Positions 13,901 to 25,376 of a DNA stretch of 64,000 nucleotides are shown piece by piece; the first letter of the stretch is position 1, and each line of letters opens with the position of its first letter. The stretch spans positions 868,001-932,000 of the forward strand of contig WUJK01000002.1 in assembly GCA_011317545.1 (NCBI GenBank). Direction: 5' to 3'. The DNA is from Coniella vitis (Eukaryota; Ascomycota; Sordariomycetes; Diaporthales; Schizoparmaceae). Under the pieces are notes generated by a model. It searched no databases. It worked only from the letters and a program-made list of their open reading frames with translations, and was not told the DNA's origin. The translations under genes and the position numbers were made by a program.

Positions 13901-15630
13901 AATTGAGAGCCTCATCTCACTAGTCCTGCTACTACTTCTATGCCAGAATGGTTACCGTGCTTTCTGGCCCCTCCCCCTTCCCCCCCTTTCAGAGGACGAT
14001 TCCAAACACGCAATGTTCCCAGGTCTGCATCGTACACTGCCTTTTTGATTTCCTTGAAACTATTTCGACAATTCCTTTTTCTTCTTCACACGTCCCCTAA
14101 AGATAAGGGCTCCGCCCCTGAATCTTCGATATCCTGGGATATTGCATCTACACTTGTCAACTCACCACGATTTCTTTCTGGCACGCCCGGCCGGCACGGG
14201 TGTTTTGCACCTGGCGCGCGCAGCGCGTGGTCAATTGAGTATAGTGTGCACTCGTCTCAAAAGCACGACTTGCACTCAAGGGAGTCTCATCGTCTGCCTT
14301 TTTTCTTTTTTTTCCTTCCTATCCTTTGGGTGTTTCTTCATCTTTTGTTGCATCTAGACAAGGGACCCATATTTGTACGCTCGGTACTCACCTACCGACT
14401 GTATCATAATCATTTTGAAATTTTTGACATTCCGGACTGCACAAATGCAGCTAAAGGTCAGCAAGGCGCAGAGGAGTATGGCACTTGAGAGTCATGAGAG
14501 ACCAAACAATATACCTACCAGGGCATTGGATTTTGTCGAAGCGTTAACAACCTTGGATGTCTTTCCTTTGTGTTCCAATGACGGAGAAGGAGGTATCAGC
14601 CACAGGTTCCTGTTCTTGGTTTTGTATTTTTCTTGCTTTTTCTTTCCCCTTCGAAACGGACAAGTTGATGATATATTGCACGATCTTATGTCTGCAAGAT
14701 TATTTGTTTGTTCACTGCTGTATCAATAAATTTTCCTTTGTTCCATGTTATTGCAGAGAATGGAGGCTGGGTGTGTTTGTCCGTTTTGAAGGGGCGGGAA
14801 CTGAGGCCTGGCCTATTCTGTCGATATAGAGACGGATGAATTGAGGGCCATGGTATATGAGTATCTACATCTTGTATAATGTATAAAATCTTTACCTTGA
14901 ACCGCTCTCGAGTTTCATATGATCGTGCCGTTGTGTGCTTGCTGAGGTGGTTGGAAAAGTGTAAGGGTTCGAATAGATGAACCGAATGTAGAATGCATTT
15001 CAAGGCAAAGGCGCGCGTGGTGTTGTGGAGTGTACGTAGGACATGAATGTCGGCAGATTTGGAAAATATAGTGATGGGAAAGTGATGAGAGAGTGAAGCC
15101 AGGAGAAGCACGAGGATTGATATCTGGTTATATATGTGTCTGTGTACTCTGGCTGGAAGAAGGTCGTCTTGGTAGACTGATCACCCAGACGCGGACTTTG
15201 TTAAGTAACCACATGTGCTTTGATGTGATCTGATCTTTTTTGGGGGGGGGCTATCTAGAGCAAGAATCTGAGCACCGCGTCCGTGTTGGAAGACGTGCAG
15301 TAGTCTACTTTTTTGACTCTGCGAGGCAGCATTACAAAAAAGCAAAGGAACACTACTATATATGTAGAGCCTCGAATGATATAAAAAGTTTGGATCGGCG
15401 TTGGGTTAGTTACTTTTAGACCAGACACTATTATTCGGTGCACTGATGCTTGAAAAAAATCTGTGCAGAGAATATGGAATCTGGAATCTGGAATTCGGTG
15501 GTTTGGGGGGGGGGGATTTGTTATTGTTTGGTTTTTTGGTTCACTCGACCGCTTTTTCATTCGATGTGAGCTCTCGGACATTGCTCAGACCCTTTTTTCC
15601 CCCCAAGAATCAAGGTAGGTGTGTGCGTGC

Positions 15631-15662
<32 letters not shown>

Positions 15663-18471
15663 TGTGAATGCCCATAAGTACTGCTGGTTGGTTTAAAAGT
15701 CCCTAGACTAGTTTTGGTTTGGTTGACTCGAGCCCGCCGGGTGTGGGGGAAGGAGGGGAGAGGGGAAGGGGGGGGGGGTTCTTGATTTGCCGTTGGCACA
15801 CTGACAGCCAGTGAGGTTTTGTGTGCACGTTCTTGTTGTTTTGCTTTGTTTAGTTATGTTTTGTCTTTTTTTTTGGGGGGGGGAGGATGAGAAGGGGATC
15901 TTTTTTCCCACCCATCCAACCGCCCTCCCGGGAGTTGACGGGAATGATGTGCACTGTTATTTCCCTGTTGTGTATTAACGGGTGAACCCAATCATCCTCT
16001 TGGAAGGCTTACTGGATATGCTTTTGGGATCGTGTCATGTACGCAGATATCGATCTGTCCTTGAGGGGGAAACAACTTTGGCAGGAAAGAAAGGTTGGGA
16101 GATTGATTGACTGACTGATTGACTGACTGGCTGGATGGTGTGAAAGTTTTGCGTTTTGACTTGGCGATATTGATGGGATTGGAATGGGGTTTTATCTTTT
16201 GATCAGGAAATATATTTCTATGCAACCATGGAGATGCGTGTGGGCGGTTGGAAAAGCACTATATACAGACTATGGGATAGTTTCCTGGGTCCCATATCGA
16301 CACTTTCCTTGGTCTACGCTCAATAATCTGCGCAGGTCTGTATATTCCATCTCTTTGTGTAATCCGAGGGGAATATATATATATAGATATGTGCATGTGG
16401 AAGCGTGGACTACAACTTCAACACGGATGCGCATCACTGCTGGGCAGCGAAGAGCCAATGCGATCGAGGGGGGATGAAGGAGAAACACAAGGTGAATATG
16501 GGCAGACAGGCAAGCAAGCTTAAAGGGAGTCTCCTTCGCAGAAGGATTCTTGGAGGAATTAAAAAAGTAACAAAAAGCAGAAGCTCACTGCTAGAAAAAA
16601 GACCCGGTTGGGAGGTTGAGTGACGTTTTCCGAACGAAATAGAACAGCAGAGGTAACAAGGGTCTAGGAAGAGGAGGAGGAGGAAGGATCAGTGATGTGG
16701 TGATGATGGCGCTTCGGCGGGAAATGGAATGGAATTATGGTGTATATATGGGAGCTGCGGGACGTGGTGGGCAGAATAAAGGAACCAGTTCCAAAAGTGG
16801 ATAGAGACTGAATCGATTAGGAGGAAGAAATGCGATATTATCACGAGTATTCAGGGGGTTGAGCAATGGTCTTTGGTCGGTGCGATCATGCCTAACGACT
16901 TGTGAGGAGGGACAGGTGTGCCTTATTATGAGCATGTTCCTAGTTGAGTAACTCAAGGGTTTGTAGAGTGTTTGCACAAGTTGGCGGGACGCCTGGGATT
17001 GCATAAAAACATATGATAACCATGTCTTGATCCCAAGATGTCTCTATCAGCTTTACTCGACTTGCAGTTGTGGACGAGAACGACAGCCTGCCGCCCTGCC
17101 GCCCGTTTTTGCTTTTTTCTCTTGCAACTAGAGTATATCAGGCAGACAGAATATGATACATTGGTGTTGTTCCTTGAGGATATGACACTGTAGTTTATCT
17201 TTTCAGCCTTGTGTGGTGAGCACCATGCCTGTATGCTCCTGCAGACTTGACCTTTTGACCCCATAACAAGCACACTACATCGTATATCGTAATATTGTCC
17301 GCATGGACTAGTGTCAGATCGAATGCCCCGTTCGCGTATTGACTCGCTCTTATTAGAGCCACAATACAATACAAACAGCGAGCGACCTACGTGGCAAGTA
17401 TACTACTATAGCCAGTGAAGAGGCGCAATTGCGACGCTGCGTGACAAATAGCATGGATACCAATATAGGTATTAGGAATAATCCAGCTAGCGTGGTCGCC
17501 GCATACCAAGTAGGTACTTCTCACCAAGTCGGGTTTTGACACTACTATGTAAAGGGCATCCCAGTCGCCTCGCAAGAATATTGCGAAAACGGTTAGTCGG
17601 GCTGAACCTAGCTATTGGTTGAGCCAAGGCAAACAGTGCCAGGGCCAAGAGCCTCTTAGTCGCCCGTTCGAAAAGCCACGACGCACTGTTATGTTGCGAA
17701 AGATTAGTCAGTTTTGGTATTGGCCTCATGGCAGGAATAGCTGAGTAATCTGGGGCAAATATGCTGATCGTAGTAGTACTTACATAGTATAATCAGGACA
17801 AGGGGTCGTCTCCCGCAGACGGACCGTGAGCGGAAAGGCACGGAGTCGGGGCGGGCCAGAGGGAGGGACAGCGGCTAAGGCACGGCCGGAGCCGGAAAAA
17901 GGCGAGACACCGATTGGTCAGCAGCTCTGACGACATGTCGCGAGGTTGCAGCGATTCAGTGGCACTGCCTGATGCCAGCGTCGTGACTCTGTTGGGGGCA
18001 GCAGCAGCATCCAAATCAAGACTCACACTCACAGACAAAGGCAACGGCCGTTACTCCTGGTGAGGCCACACTGCCGTGAACGCAGTCTGCCACCGAAGCC
18101 AAAGACCGACCATCAACGTCAACCCTCCGTTCGCGCGCTGCGACACGGTCAAGTGAGAAGGCGCGTCGACTCGTCACCACTGCCGGGGTCGCCACTGCCT
18201 GCCTTGCCGTAGTCAGCGACTCTGTTCGCGGCAGTGTATTACAGCCTGCCGCGCGCATTCGCCGCTCGCCAACCGACGCATCAAACCACGCACCACCCAA
18301 ACTGACGTCGCCCGTCAAACACCACACATTCACCATATCCAGCAACACCCATCAGCCTCGTTCTTCTGCCCTACGCGCTATTGCTGCTCTAGGCTTCTCG
18401 ACAAGCACAGCAGCAAACAACAAGCCCAACATTGTCATCACCCCGCGCAGCCCGCGCAGCTGAAGGGCGCC
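13901..18471. other. Intergenic region, no gene recognised
   Basis: The first few hundred bases are probably the 3' UTR of the zinc-finger gene. The rest has G runs near 15,241, 15,505, 15,771 and 15,876, a GT microsatellite, and copies of the TACTATGTA motif at about 17,541 and 17,780. Open frames up to 141 codons (for example minus strand 15,111-14,686) lack recognisable domains. The C-rich stretch from 17,800 to 18,470 is probably the promoter and leader of the downstream protease gene. Confidence 0.55.
15618..15662. repeat. (GT)n microsatellite
   Basis: An alternating GT tract, partly interrupted by GC dinucleotides at its left end. It is a simple repeat with no associated gene. Confidence 0.9.
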
Positions 18472-21258
18472 ATGGCCTTTCACACTGCTTTGCTGCCCGT
18501 AAGTCACCCTTTGTCTGTTTCCAAGGTTCACGCCACTGCTGCCATTCTCTTTGCTAATCTTTGGTCTCTGCATGTAGGATATACTGGCAGCTACAGCAGA
18601 AGCATGGCCTTCCTTTGCCAACTCAGCGACAATACCCTGGAAACACTCGACAAGCACCCCCAAGAACAAATCTGCGGTCGCGCAGCCACCAGCTCTGGTA
18701 GGTATCTGTTCCGCCTGTCGCAGATATGCACAGACATATATATCAGAGAGTGACTAACTTTGTTATGCCAACTGCCAGTCTGGATCAAATGCGACCTTGC
18801 CTGACTTTGTGCGCGACGCCTCACAAAACATCCCGACGCCCTTCTTGCCACGCATCGCCCAACACCTGGCCTCTCCTGATCTCCGATCCACCATTGCACA
18901 AATGTCTACCTTTGCCCTGGCAGCTGCGGCCAACCCCTTGGTCCGGCGCTCAGCCTTCCGTCCCGCCGCCCGACAACCCGCCGCGCCCTTCCAGCGCTTG
19001 TTCTCGACAGTATCCCCCATGACCGCACAACGCAAAGTTGCGGGCTCTCAAATGGCACTTGGTCTGCGTGGTGCTGGTTCTATCGCATCCGCCCCTCTAC
19101 AACAGTTCAACAGCTCGCCGGTTATCCGCGTCACTGGTCTCTCCCCCTATACTCGTCTTCTGGTACAAGCTCGTGGTTTTGGCACTGGAGGAATTTCTCG
19201 CAACATGCTCGCCAATCTTGAGGCTGCCGCCAACCGGAATCCCAATAGCGCCACCGCCCAGAATGCCTTCTATCAGACTCTTCTCAAGGCCAACATGCCG
19301 GCTATCGTTATTGAGCGGTACCAGTCTGGACGCTATGCTAAGAACCAGGCCGTTGAGGAGGCTTACGCAAAGGCCCTGGCTATGCTCACTGGCAATAAGA
19401 TGGGCGACGTGGGCGCCTTTCAAGGCCAGACTGGTGGCTTGAGCAGCGAGCAGGTCCAGGCTATTGGTCAAGCTGTTGCAGCTCAGCACAAGGGTGGCAA
19501 CATTGCCATTTCCGCTCCTCCCGGTGCCGGTGTTGCTAAGGATGGCCGCATCCACGTCCTGGTCGATGAATCTATGGGAAGCACCATCTTCAAATGGGTC
19601 CGCTTCCTCTTGATTTTCGGGTTTGTCTGCTATCTTAGTCTGATTGTTGTCTCTATGCTGGTTGAATCTCTCAATTCCATCAAGCGAACGGGCACTGCGA
19701 GAGCTGATGCCGAGGTTAAAGCTGAGAACCAAAAGGCCCGCTTTGCCGACGTGCATGGCTGCGAAGAGGCCAAGGAAGAATTGCAGGAGCTGGTTGAATT
19801 TCTCAAGAACCCTGACAAGTTCTCGACTTTGGGTGGCAAGCTGCCCAAGGGTGTCCTCCTGGTTGGCCCTCCTGGAACCGGCAAAACTCTTTTGGCTCGC
19901 GCTGTTGCGGGCGAAGCCGGCGTTCCCTTCTTCTACATGTCCGGAAGTGAATTTGACGAGATCTATGTCGGAGTCGGTGCGAAGCGTGTGAGGGATCTGT
20001 TCAATGCCGCAAGGTCCAAGTCGCCCGCCATCATCTTCATTGATGAACTGGACGCCATAGGTGGCAAGCGTAACAGTCGTGACAGTACCTATGTCAAGCA
20101 GACACTGAACCAACTTCTCACTGAACTCGACGGATTCGACCAGAGCAACCAGGTTATCATTCTCGCTGCCACCAACTTTCCCCAGCTTTTGGACAAGGCT
20201 CTTACCCGGCCTGGTCGATTCGACCGACACGTTCAGGTTGATCTGCCTGATGTGCGTGGTCGACTGGCCATCCTGAAGCACCATGCTAAGAAGGTCAAGC
20301 TCATGGAGGGCATGAACCTGCAGGAACTCGCTCAGGGAACCTCTGGTTTGTCTGGTGCCGAACTCGAGAACATTGTCAATTCGGCAGCCATCCACGCCAG
20401 CAAGAACAAGTCTCCTGTGGTGACGATGAAGGATCTGATCTGGGCCAAGGACAAGGTTATCATGGGAGCCGAGAAGAAGAGCATGGTTATCAGCGAGAAT
20501 GAAAAGTTGATGACGGCATATCACGAGGCCGGCCACGCTCTCATGGCTTTGTATAGTATGAGGCAGTCAGTCCCCCTCTACAAGGTCACGATCTTGCCCC
20601 GCGGCATGAGTCTTGGCCACACCGCCTACCTACCAGAGATGGACAAGCACTCGTACAGCTCGTCGGATTACGTTGCAATGATCGACGCAGCACTCGGCGG
20701 CAAGGTAGCTGAGGAGCTTGTTTACGGTATCGACATGGTCACATCTGGTGTCAGCAGCGTAAGTGTACCTCTTCAAAATCCCACTCGAACATAGTCGAGC
20801 AAGCAAATTGACGTACTTTACAGGACCTCAACAGCGCCACTGATACGGCTTTCCGTATGGTTGCTTATTTCGGCATGGGCAACAGCCTGGCTCCCATGGA
20901 CTTTGGCTCCAGATACGATACCCTTAGCCCAGCCACACGGGCCCGCGTTGAGAACGAGGTGCAGCGCGTGCTCAATGAAGCCTACGAGCGCACAAAAAAG
21001 ATACTGACCGAGAAACGTAAGGAGCTCGACCTTTTGGCGCAGGCACTCGTCGACTACGAGACCTTGGACAAGGAAGAGGTCAAGAAGGTCATCAAAGGAG
21101 AGACATTGACGGATCGCATGAAGATGCCCAGGAATGGCACCATGAGCGTGCCAGTGCCGCAAGATCCGATGCAGAGTCTTCCACCAATTCCAGGTCAAGG
21201 ACATGAGGGCGACAGTGGCTCTGATGCTCCGCCACCTGCGCCTCCAGCTGTGGCATAG
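18472..21258 (+). CDS. YME1: Mitochondrial i-AAA protease (YME1/FtsH-type)
   Basis: Four exons, 18472-18498, 18578-18697, 18779-20758 and 20824-21258, all with phase-0 introns (79, 81 and 65 nt), give about 853 residues. It is an ATP-dependent zinc metalloprotease of the inner mitochondrial membrane that degrades membrane and intermembrane-space proteins. It has one membrane segment (about residues 318-340), the Walker A motif GPPGTGKT (412-419), Walker B with D471-E472, the arginine-finger region RPGRFDR, and the zinc site HEAGH (631-635). The third zinc ligand is Asp710, the first residue of exon 4. An in-frame ATG at 18,902 starts a typical Arg/Ala-rich mitochondrial presequence and would give a 763-residue protein, close to the usual family length. 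The upstream exons splice cleanly but add 90 residues, so either start, or both, may be used. Confidence 0.95.
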
Positions 21259-21309
21259 AATTAACCCGATGAAATTAATGATGGAAATAAAGGAAAACAA
21301 AAGAAGCAG

Positions 21310-21351
<42 letters not shown>
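21310..21351. repeat. Poly(A) tract, about 42 bp, downstream of YME1
   Basis: About 42 A residues begin roughly 50 bp after the protease stop codon, in what should be its 3' UTR. It resembles the A41 run at 2,596 in length and in being preceded by an AGC-type sequence. Confidence 0.9.
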
Positions 21352-21352
<1 letters not shown>

Positions 21353-22498
21353 ACGAAGAAAAATCAAAACTTTGACATTGCTATGACTTAGCTACCACTT
21401 TGACTAGCGCCGCCGTTGAAACATGGAGGAAGGAAGCACGGCGCAGATAGGAGAGGAATATCATGCAGCCCTTGACGAGGACATCATGAAGCGGTCGTGT
21501 GTTAAAACTGTATTATTGAAATTTGGGCTGGGAGACATGAGGGAATGGGGATGAGGTAGTTTTCGTCCTACCTCCAGAGGCGGGCCTTTTCCGGACGAAG
21601 TGGATCGGAAGGCGTGAAGGATATGTATGGGATGAATGAGTATGGGAATCAGTGGAGAAAGGGAGGCGAGAGTGACAATTCCAGTGCACCTTGCCACAGG
21701 CCCTCTCATCATCATAGTAGTAGTATCAATCTGAAAGCGTCTTTCTTGCCTTTCTGTTTCCTCTCTTTTCTTGTCTTTAATTTTTTGCTGCTTCTTTTTT
21801 CCGCCATGATTCCTCCCCCCCCCCTTTTCCTTTCGTAAACATTGTATAGAAGATTGTTAACGTTTGTCGACTCATGATTATTTGGTTCTTGATGTGATAT
21901 TGGGGGGGGGGGGGAAGAGTCTAATAGGCTTGACTTGTACTTGTGCTGTTTGCGGTTGATGTTAAAACTTGGGCAGATTGTAATACGGATGAATGGGATC
22001 AGCATAATTATTATCAACGCATCCCTTTTCCTTTTCCTTCCCCTTTACCGACCCCCCCCCCCTTTAAAAAGGTGGCAATGGAATATAAAATTCCCAAAAA
22101 AAAGGGGGGGGGGGCTAGCTCGCGTAGCTAGGAGTACATAACATTACACAAATACACCACAAAACAAAACACACACGGGTATTAAAAACGTACACCAACC
22201 AACCCTCCAATTTGCCCAACCGCACGCACACCATCACCATCGTCCCAGCGACAGCCCAAGGGTTTCTCAATCCATTACACGTAATACAAAAAAACATGGA
22301 CATATATCTGCAGTATCCTATCATGTTTTGCTTCCTGATTGTTTTGTTGTTGTTCCTTGTCGTCGTCGTCGTCGTTGGTGTTGGTGTTGGTGTTGTTATC
22401 GTTGTTGTACATGTCCGATGCATTGCATGACGTTGCATATCGTTATTGTCTTCCTCTTAACACTCCCCAATTGATAGATTTCATCAAGATTACCCCAT
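21352..22498. other. Intergenic region between convergent genes
   Basis: Contains the 3' flanks of YME1 (plus strand) and of the minus-strand membrane-protein gene. G/C homopolymers occur at about 21,817, 21,901, 22,052 and 22,106, with a GTTGTC-type repeat near 22,340-22,400. No gene is recognisable. Confidence 0.6.
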
Positions 22499-23467
22499 TC
22501 ACGGTCTCTCTTTTGCTTCCCAGCTTCCCCAACTATCCCGCGTGTTTGCAGTGTTATTGTTGTTGTTATTGTTATTCTCTCCAGGAATACCGCGGCTGTT
22601 CTCTTGTTGTTGCTGTTTCGGTTGTTTCGGTTGTTGTGACTGCGTAGCTTTTGCAAAAGACCCGTGAGCAGCAGCAGCAGTAGCACCACCACCTCCTCCT
22701 CCTTTCCCGCCAGCACTAGTCATTGTCGTCCCCGTCGTCATGGCCGTTCCCACGCCTGTACCCAAACTCAAACTGGGCGACCCCGGCGGTGGGATTCTGG
22801 GCAGCGCCATCTTCGGCGGCGGACCAGGCGATGCGGTGCGTGCAGTGAGGATGCTATTGTTGCTGTTACTGTTGCTTCGACTGTGGGTGTGGCTGTGGCT
22901 GTATTGTTGTTTGGCAATCATGGCAAAGGGGGTTGGTGTTGGACTGGGACTTGGATTTGTCGTTGGCAACCTTGCACTCGGACTTGGGCTCGGACTCGGA
23001 CACACCAAGTCTGGGATTTCAAGAGGCTCGTCGTGGGGTCTGCGGGGTCGGATTGGTGATGAGGGTGGAGTGGGCGCGAAGGGGTTACTGGAGACGGGAA
23101 CTGCTGCTGATGGCGTGTAGTTGTGACGGTGAATAGCAGAAGGTTGGGACTTGGGCGTTGTTGGAGGTTCGGGTGAAGAGGGTGTTGCTTTATTCTTGCC
23201 TTTGCTATAAGAGGAAGACGAGGCTGCGGGAGGAGGAACGCCAGGAAGGCCTTTATTGTTCGACGAAGAAGACGACGCCCCCAAGGTGCCAATTTTGGGA
23301 CTCAGTTTGCTTATATACTCTGCTGCTGTTGCTGCACTGTTTTTGGGCGGCACCGCTGGTGGTGTTGCCAATGATGATGAGGTACCAGTGGCGGAGGTAA
23401 CGTTGGAATCAAGGCTCACCCGCGGGGGGAAACTCAAGCTTACAGGTTGAGGGGGTCGTGGATATAG

Positions 23468-23550
<83 letters not shown>

Positions 23551-25376
23551 GGTAGAGTGAAGATGCCGCTGACGATGGCGTGCCCGACTTGATGACCGAC
23601 GACGGCACCGTGCTCGCGGATACAGTGGTAGTAGTAGCAGCAGTGGCTTTGGGCACGCCACCAGGGTGCATTCTCTCCTGCCTTGGCTCCAGCTTGCTGC
23701 TCGTGGGCGAGCAGACGGCCGATGAAGGAAAGGAGGATGTGGAGGGGCATGTCAGACCATCACCAACGGCGGCGGCAGCAGCAATGGCCGTATCGATTGG
23801 AGTGTCGTCGTGGCTGTGGGTGCGGCTGACGCCGCTGTACAAGCTACTACTACTATACTGGTGACCTTTTTGCTGCTGGTACGTCTGCGTGTCAGAGAAG
23901 GATGGTGGTGATCCAAAAGCAAGTGACGAATCGTGCTTGTTCCCAGCAAGTCCCAGTCCATGGCGGGATGCAGGCCTTAACAGTGAAGAGAGGAGTTTGC
24001 GATCGCGAAGTCGCAATGGGGGTGTCAATGGCGGTTGTTGCTGGTGGCCTTGGTACCGGCGTTTCCCATTGCCATTATCATTGCTGTTGGAGTTAGTCGT
24101 GAGGCTGATGTTGAGGCTACCGCTGTCATTATTGTGGTTGGAAATCAGCGGTTGGTAAGACTCAACAGGGGGAATGCCGCTGCTGTTGTAGGTATGATTA
24201 TAGTAGTGATTGGGGTGAGGATGATGGGTGCTGCCGGTGAAGCCTAACTCGTTGGTGGTCGTCATCATGACTCTGCTGATGCGGCTCTTGATACCACCGC
24301 CGCCGCCTCCGGAGCCTGTTGCGTAATGCGCTTCTTTATGTTCGAGTTTGCGTCTGCGACGTAGCGCGCAGAGCAGGAGGAGGATGGTCGCTGAGATGCC
24401 GAGTATGGTGCAGACGACTACGGCGGCTATGCTTTGGTTGGAGATGTGTCGGCCTGGCGCATGGTAGAGAGCTGTATCTGCGGTAGCCGTGGATGGTGGA
24501 GGCGATGAGCTCGGGTCCCCCGAGGAAGTGGAGGGTGTGGCTTTCGTGGTTGGCGAGGATGTCGTTGTATCGCCGGGAGCAGCGACTGCTACGGCAGACG
24601 TAATGGATGGAGTTATTGATGATGTGGATATCATGGAGGTTGCAATATCGGCAACTGACAAGACTTCCTTGGTGGATGCCGCGGGTTGAAGGGCGGATGT
24701 TGTAGTTGCCGCCGCAGTCTGTGTTGTTGTTTCGAGTGCGCATACACTGCACTGGTAAGAGGATGGCGGCCATGATGGATCAAGCAACCCGCTGTGTCCG
24801 ATGCTGCAATGCCGTGTTAGTTTCCATGGGGGGGTGCGTAGAGCCAGAGGGCATGTTACTAACTTGTCACAAGTAGAAATGATGCTTTCGACGCCGGCTA
24901 GAGCAAATGTCCCAGTCAACAAACTTCTCGCTCCATTCAACCACTCCTATTCCGCTTGCTTCGCTGCCTTTCTCCCTTGTCTTGATTGGCTGAGCTAGAC
25001 ATTGTTCAAACCCCCGAGTCTGCTCACCAGGGAAAGGAATGTTTGTGTTGTTAGCAGACTTACGGTCCGGATGAGCCACATTCGACAGTTGCAGGCCACA
25101 ATACTTCATGTCCAGCTCATACAAGGCCCAAAAAATGTTCCCTCCGTCTCCGTTATCCTGGAGCAACTGGCACGTCACGTTGCTAACCTGCTTCTGCCCC
25201 GTCAAACTGACCAAAAATGCGTCCCGGCAGGTATCGAAGCAGGTCTCTGTCGTCAATGACGGTGATGACGACGATGGTGTCGTGGTAGGTGGTTCCCAGT
25301 ACTGTGGCTGAGCGGCGTCACCCTGTCCGGGCTCGCTAAACGGACAAGCACAGCTATCGCGCCGTTCCAACTCCAT
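22499..25376 (-). CDS. Single-pass membrane protein with Cys-containing ectodomain and poly-Q tail
   Basis: Three exons on the minus strand, 25376-25064, 24897-24864 and 24803-22499, give 883 residues. Donors GTAAGT and GTTAGT, acceptors CTCTAG and TTGCAG. The first 150 or so residues carry scattered cysteines with a pattern (CFDTC, then C-Q-L-L, YCG, STCD, YQCSVC) that I associate with fungal secreted or cell-surface proteins. A Ser/Thr-rich stalk follows, then one membrane helix (about residues 241-262) followed by RRRRK, which places the long tail in the cytosol. The tail is low-complexity (Ser, Pro, Asn, Gln) with 28 glutamines in a row. The ATG used lacks a signal peptide. An acceptor-like TTCCAG just upstream (about 25,389) continues the frame, so a first exon with the signal sequence is probably missing. 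Function unknown; a wall or surface sensor is a guess. Confidence 0.75.
23467..23550 (-). repeat. (CAA)28 repeat encoding poly-glutamine
   Basis: Twenty-eight perfect CAA codons on the minus strand, inside the cytosolic tail of the membrane protein. Pure codon repeats of this length are usually length-polymorphic between isolates. Confidence 0.9.

Noticed and set aside
19097..20536. A 479-codon open frame on the minus strand across YME1
   Set aside because: It lies wholly opposite the AAA and protease domains of a clear gene and has no family resemblance; it is a by-product of codon bias.
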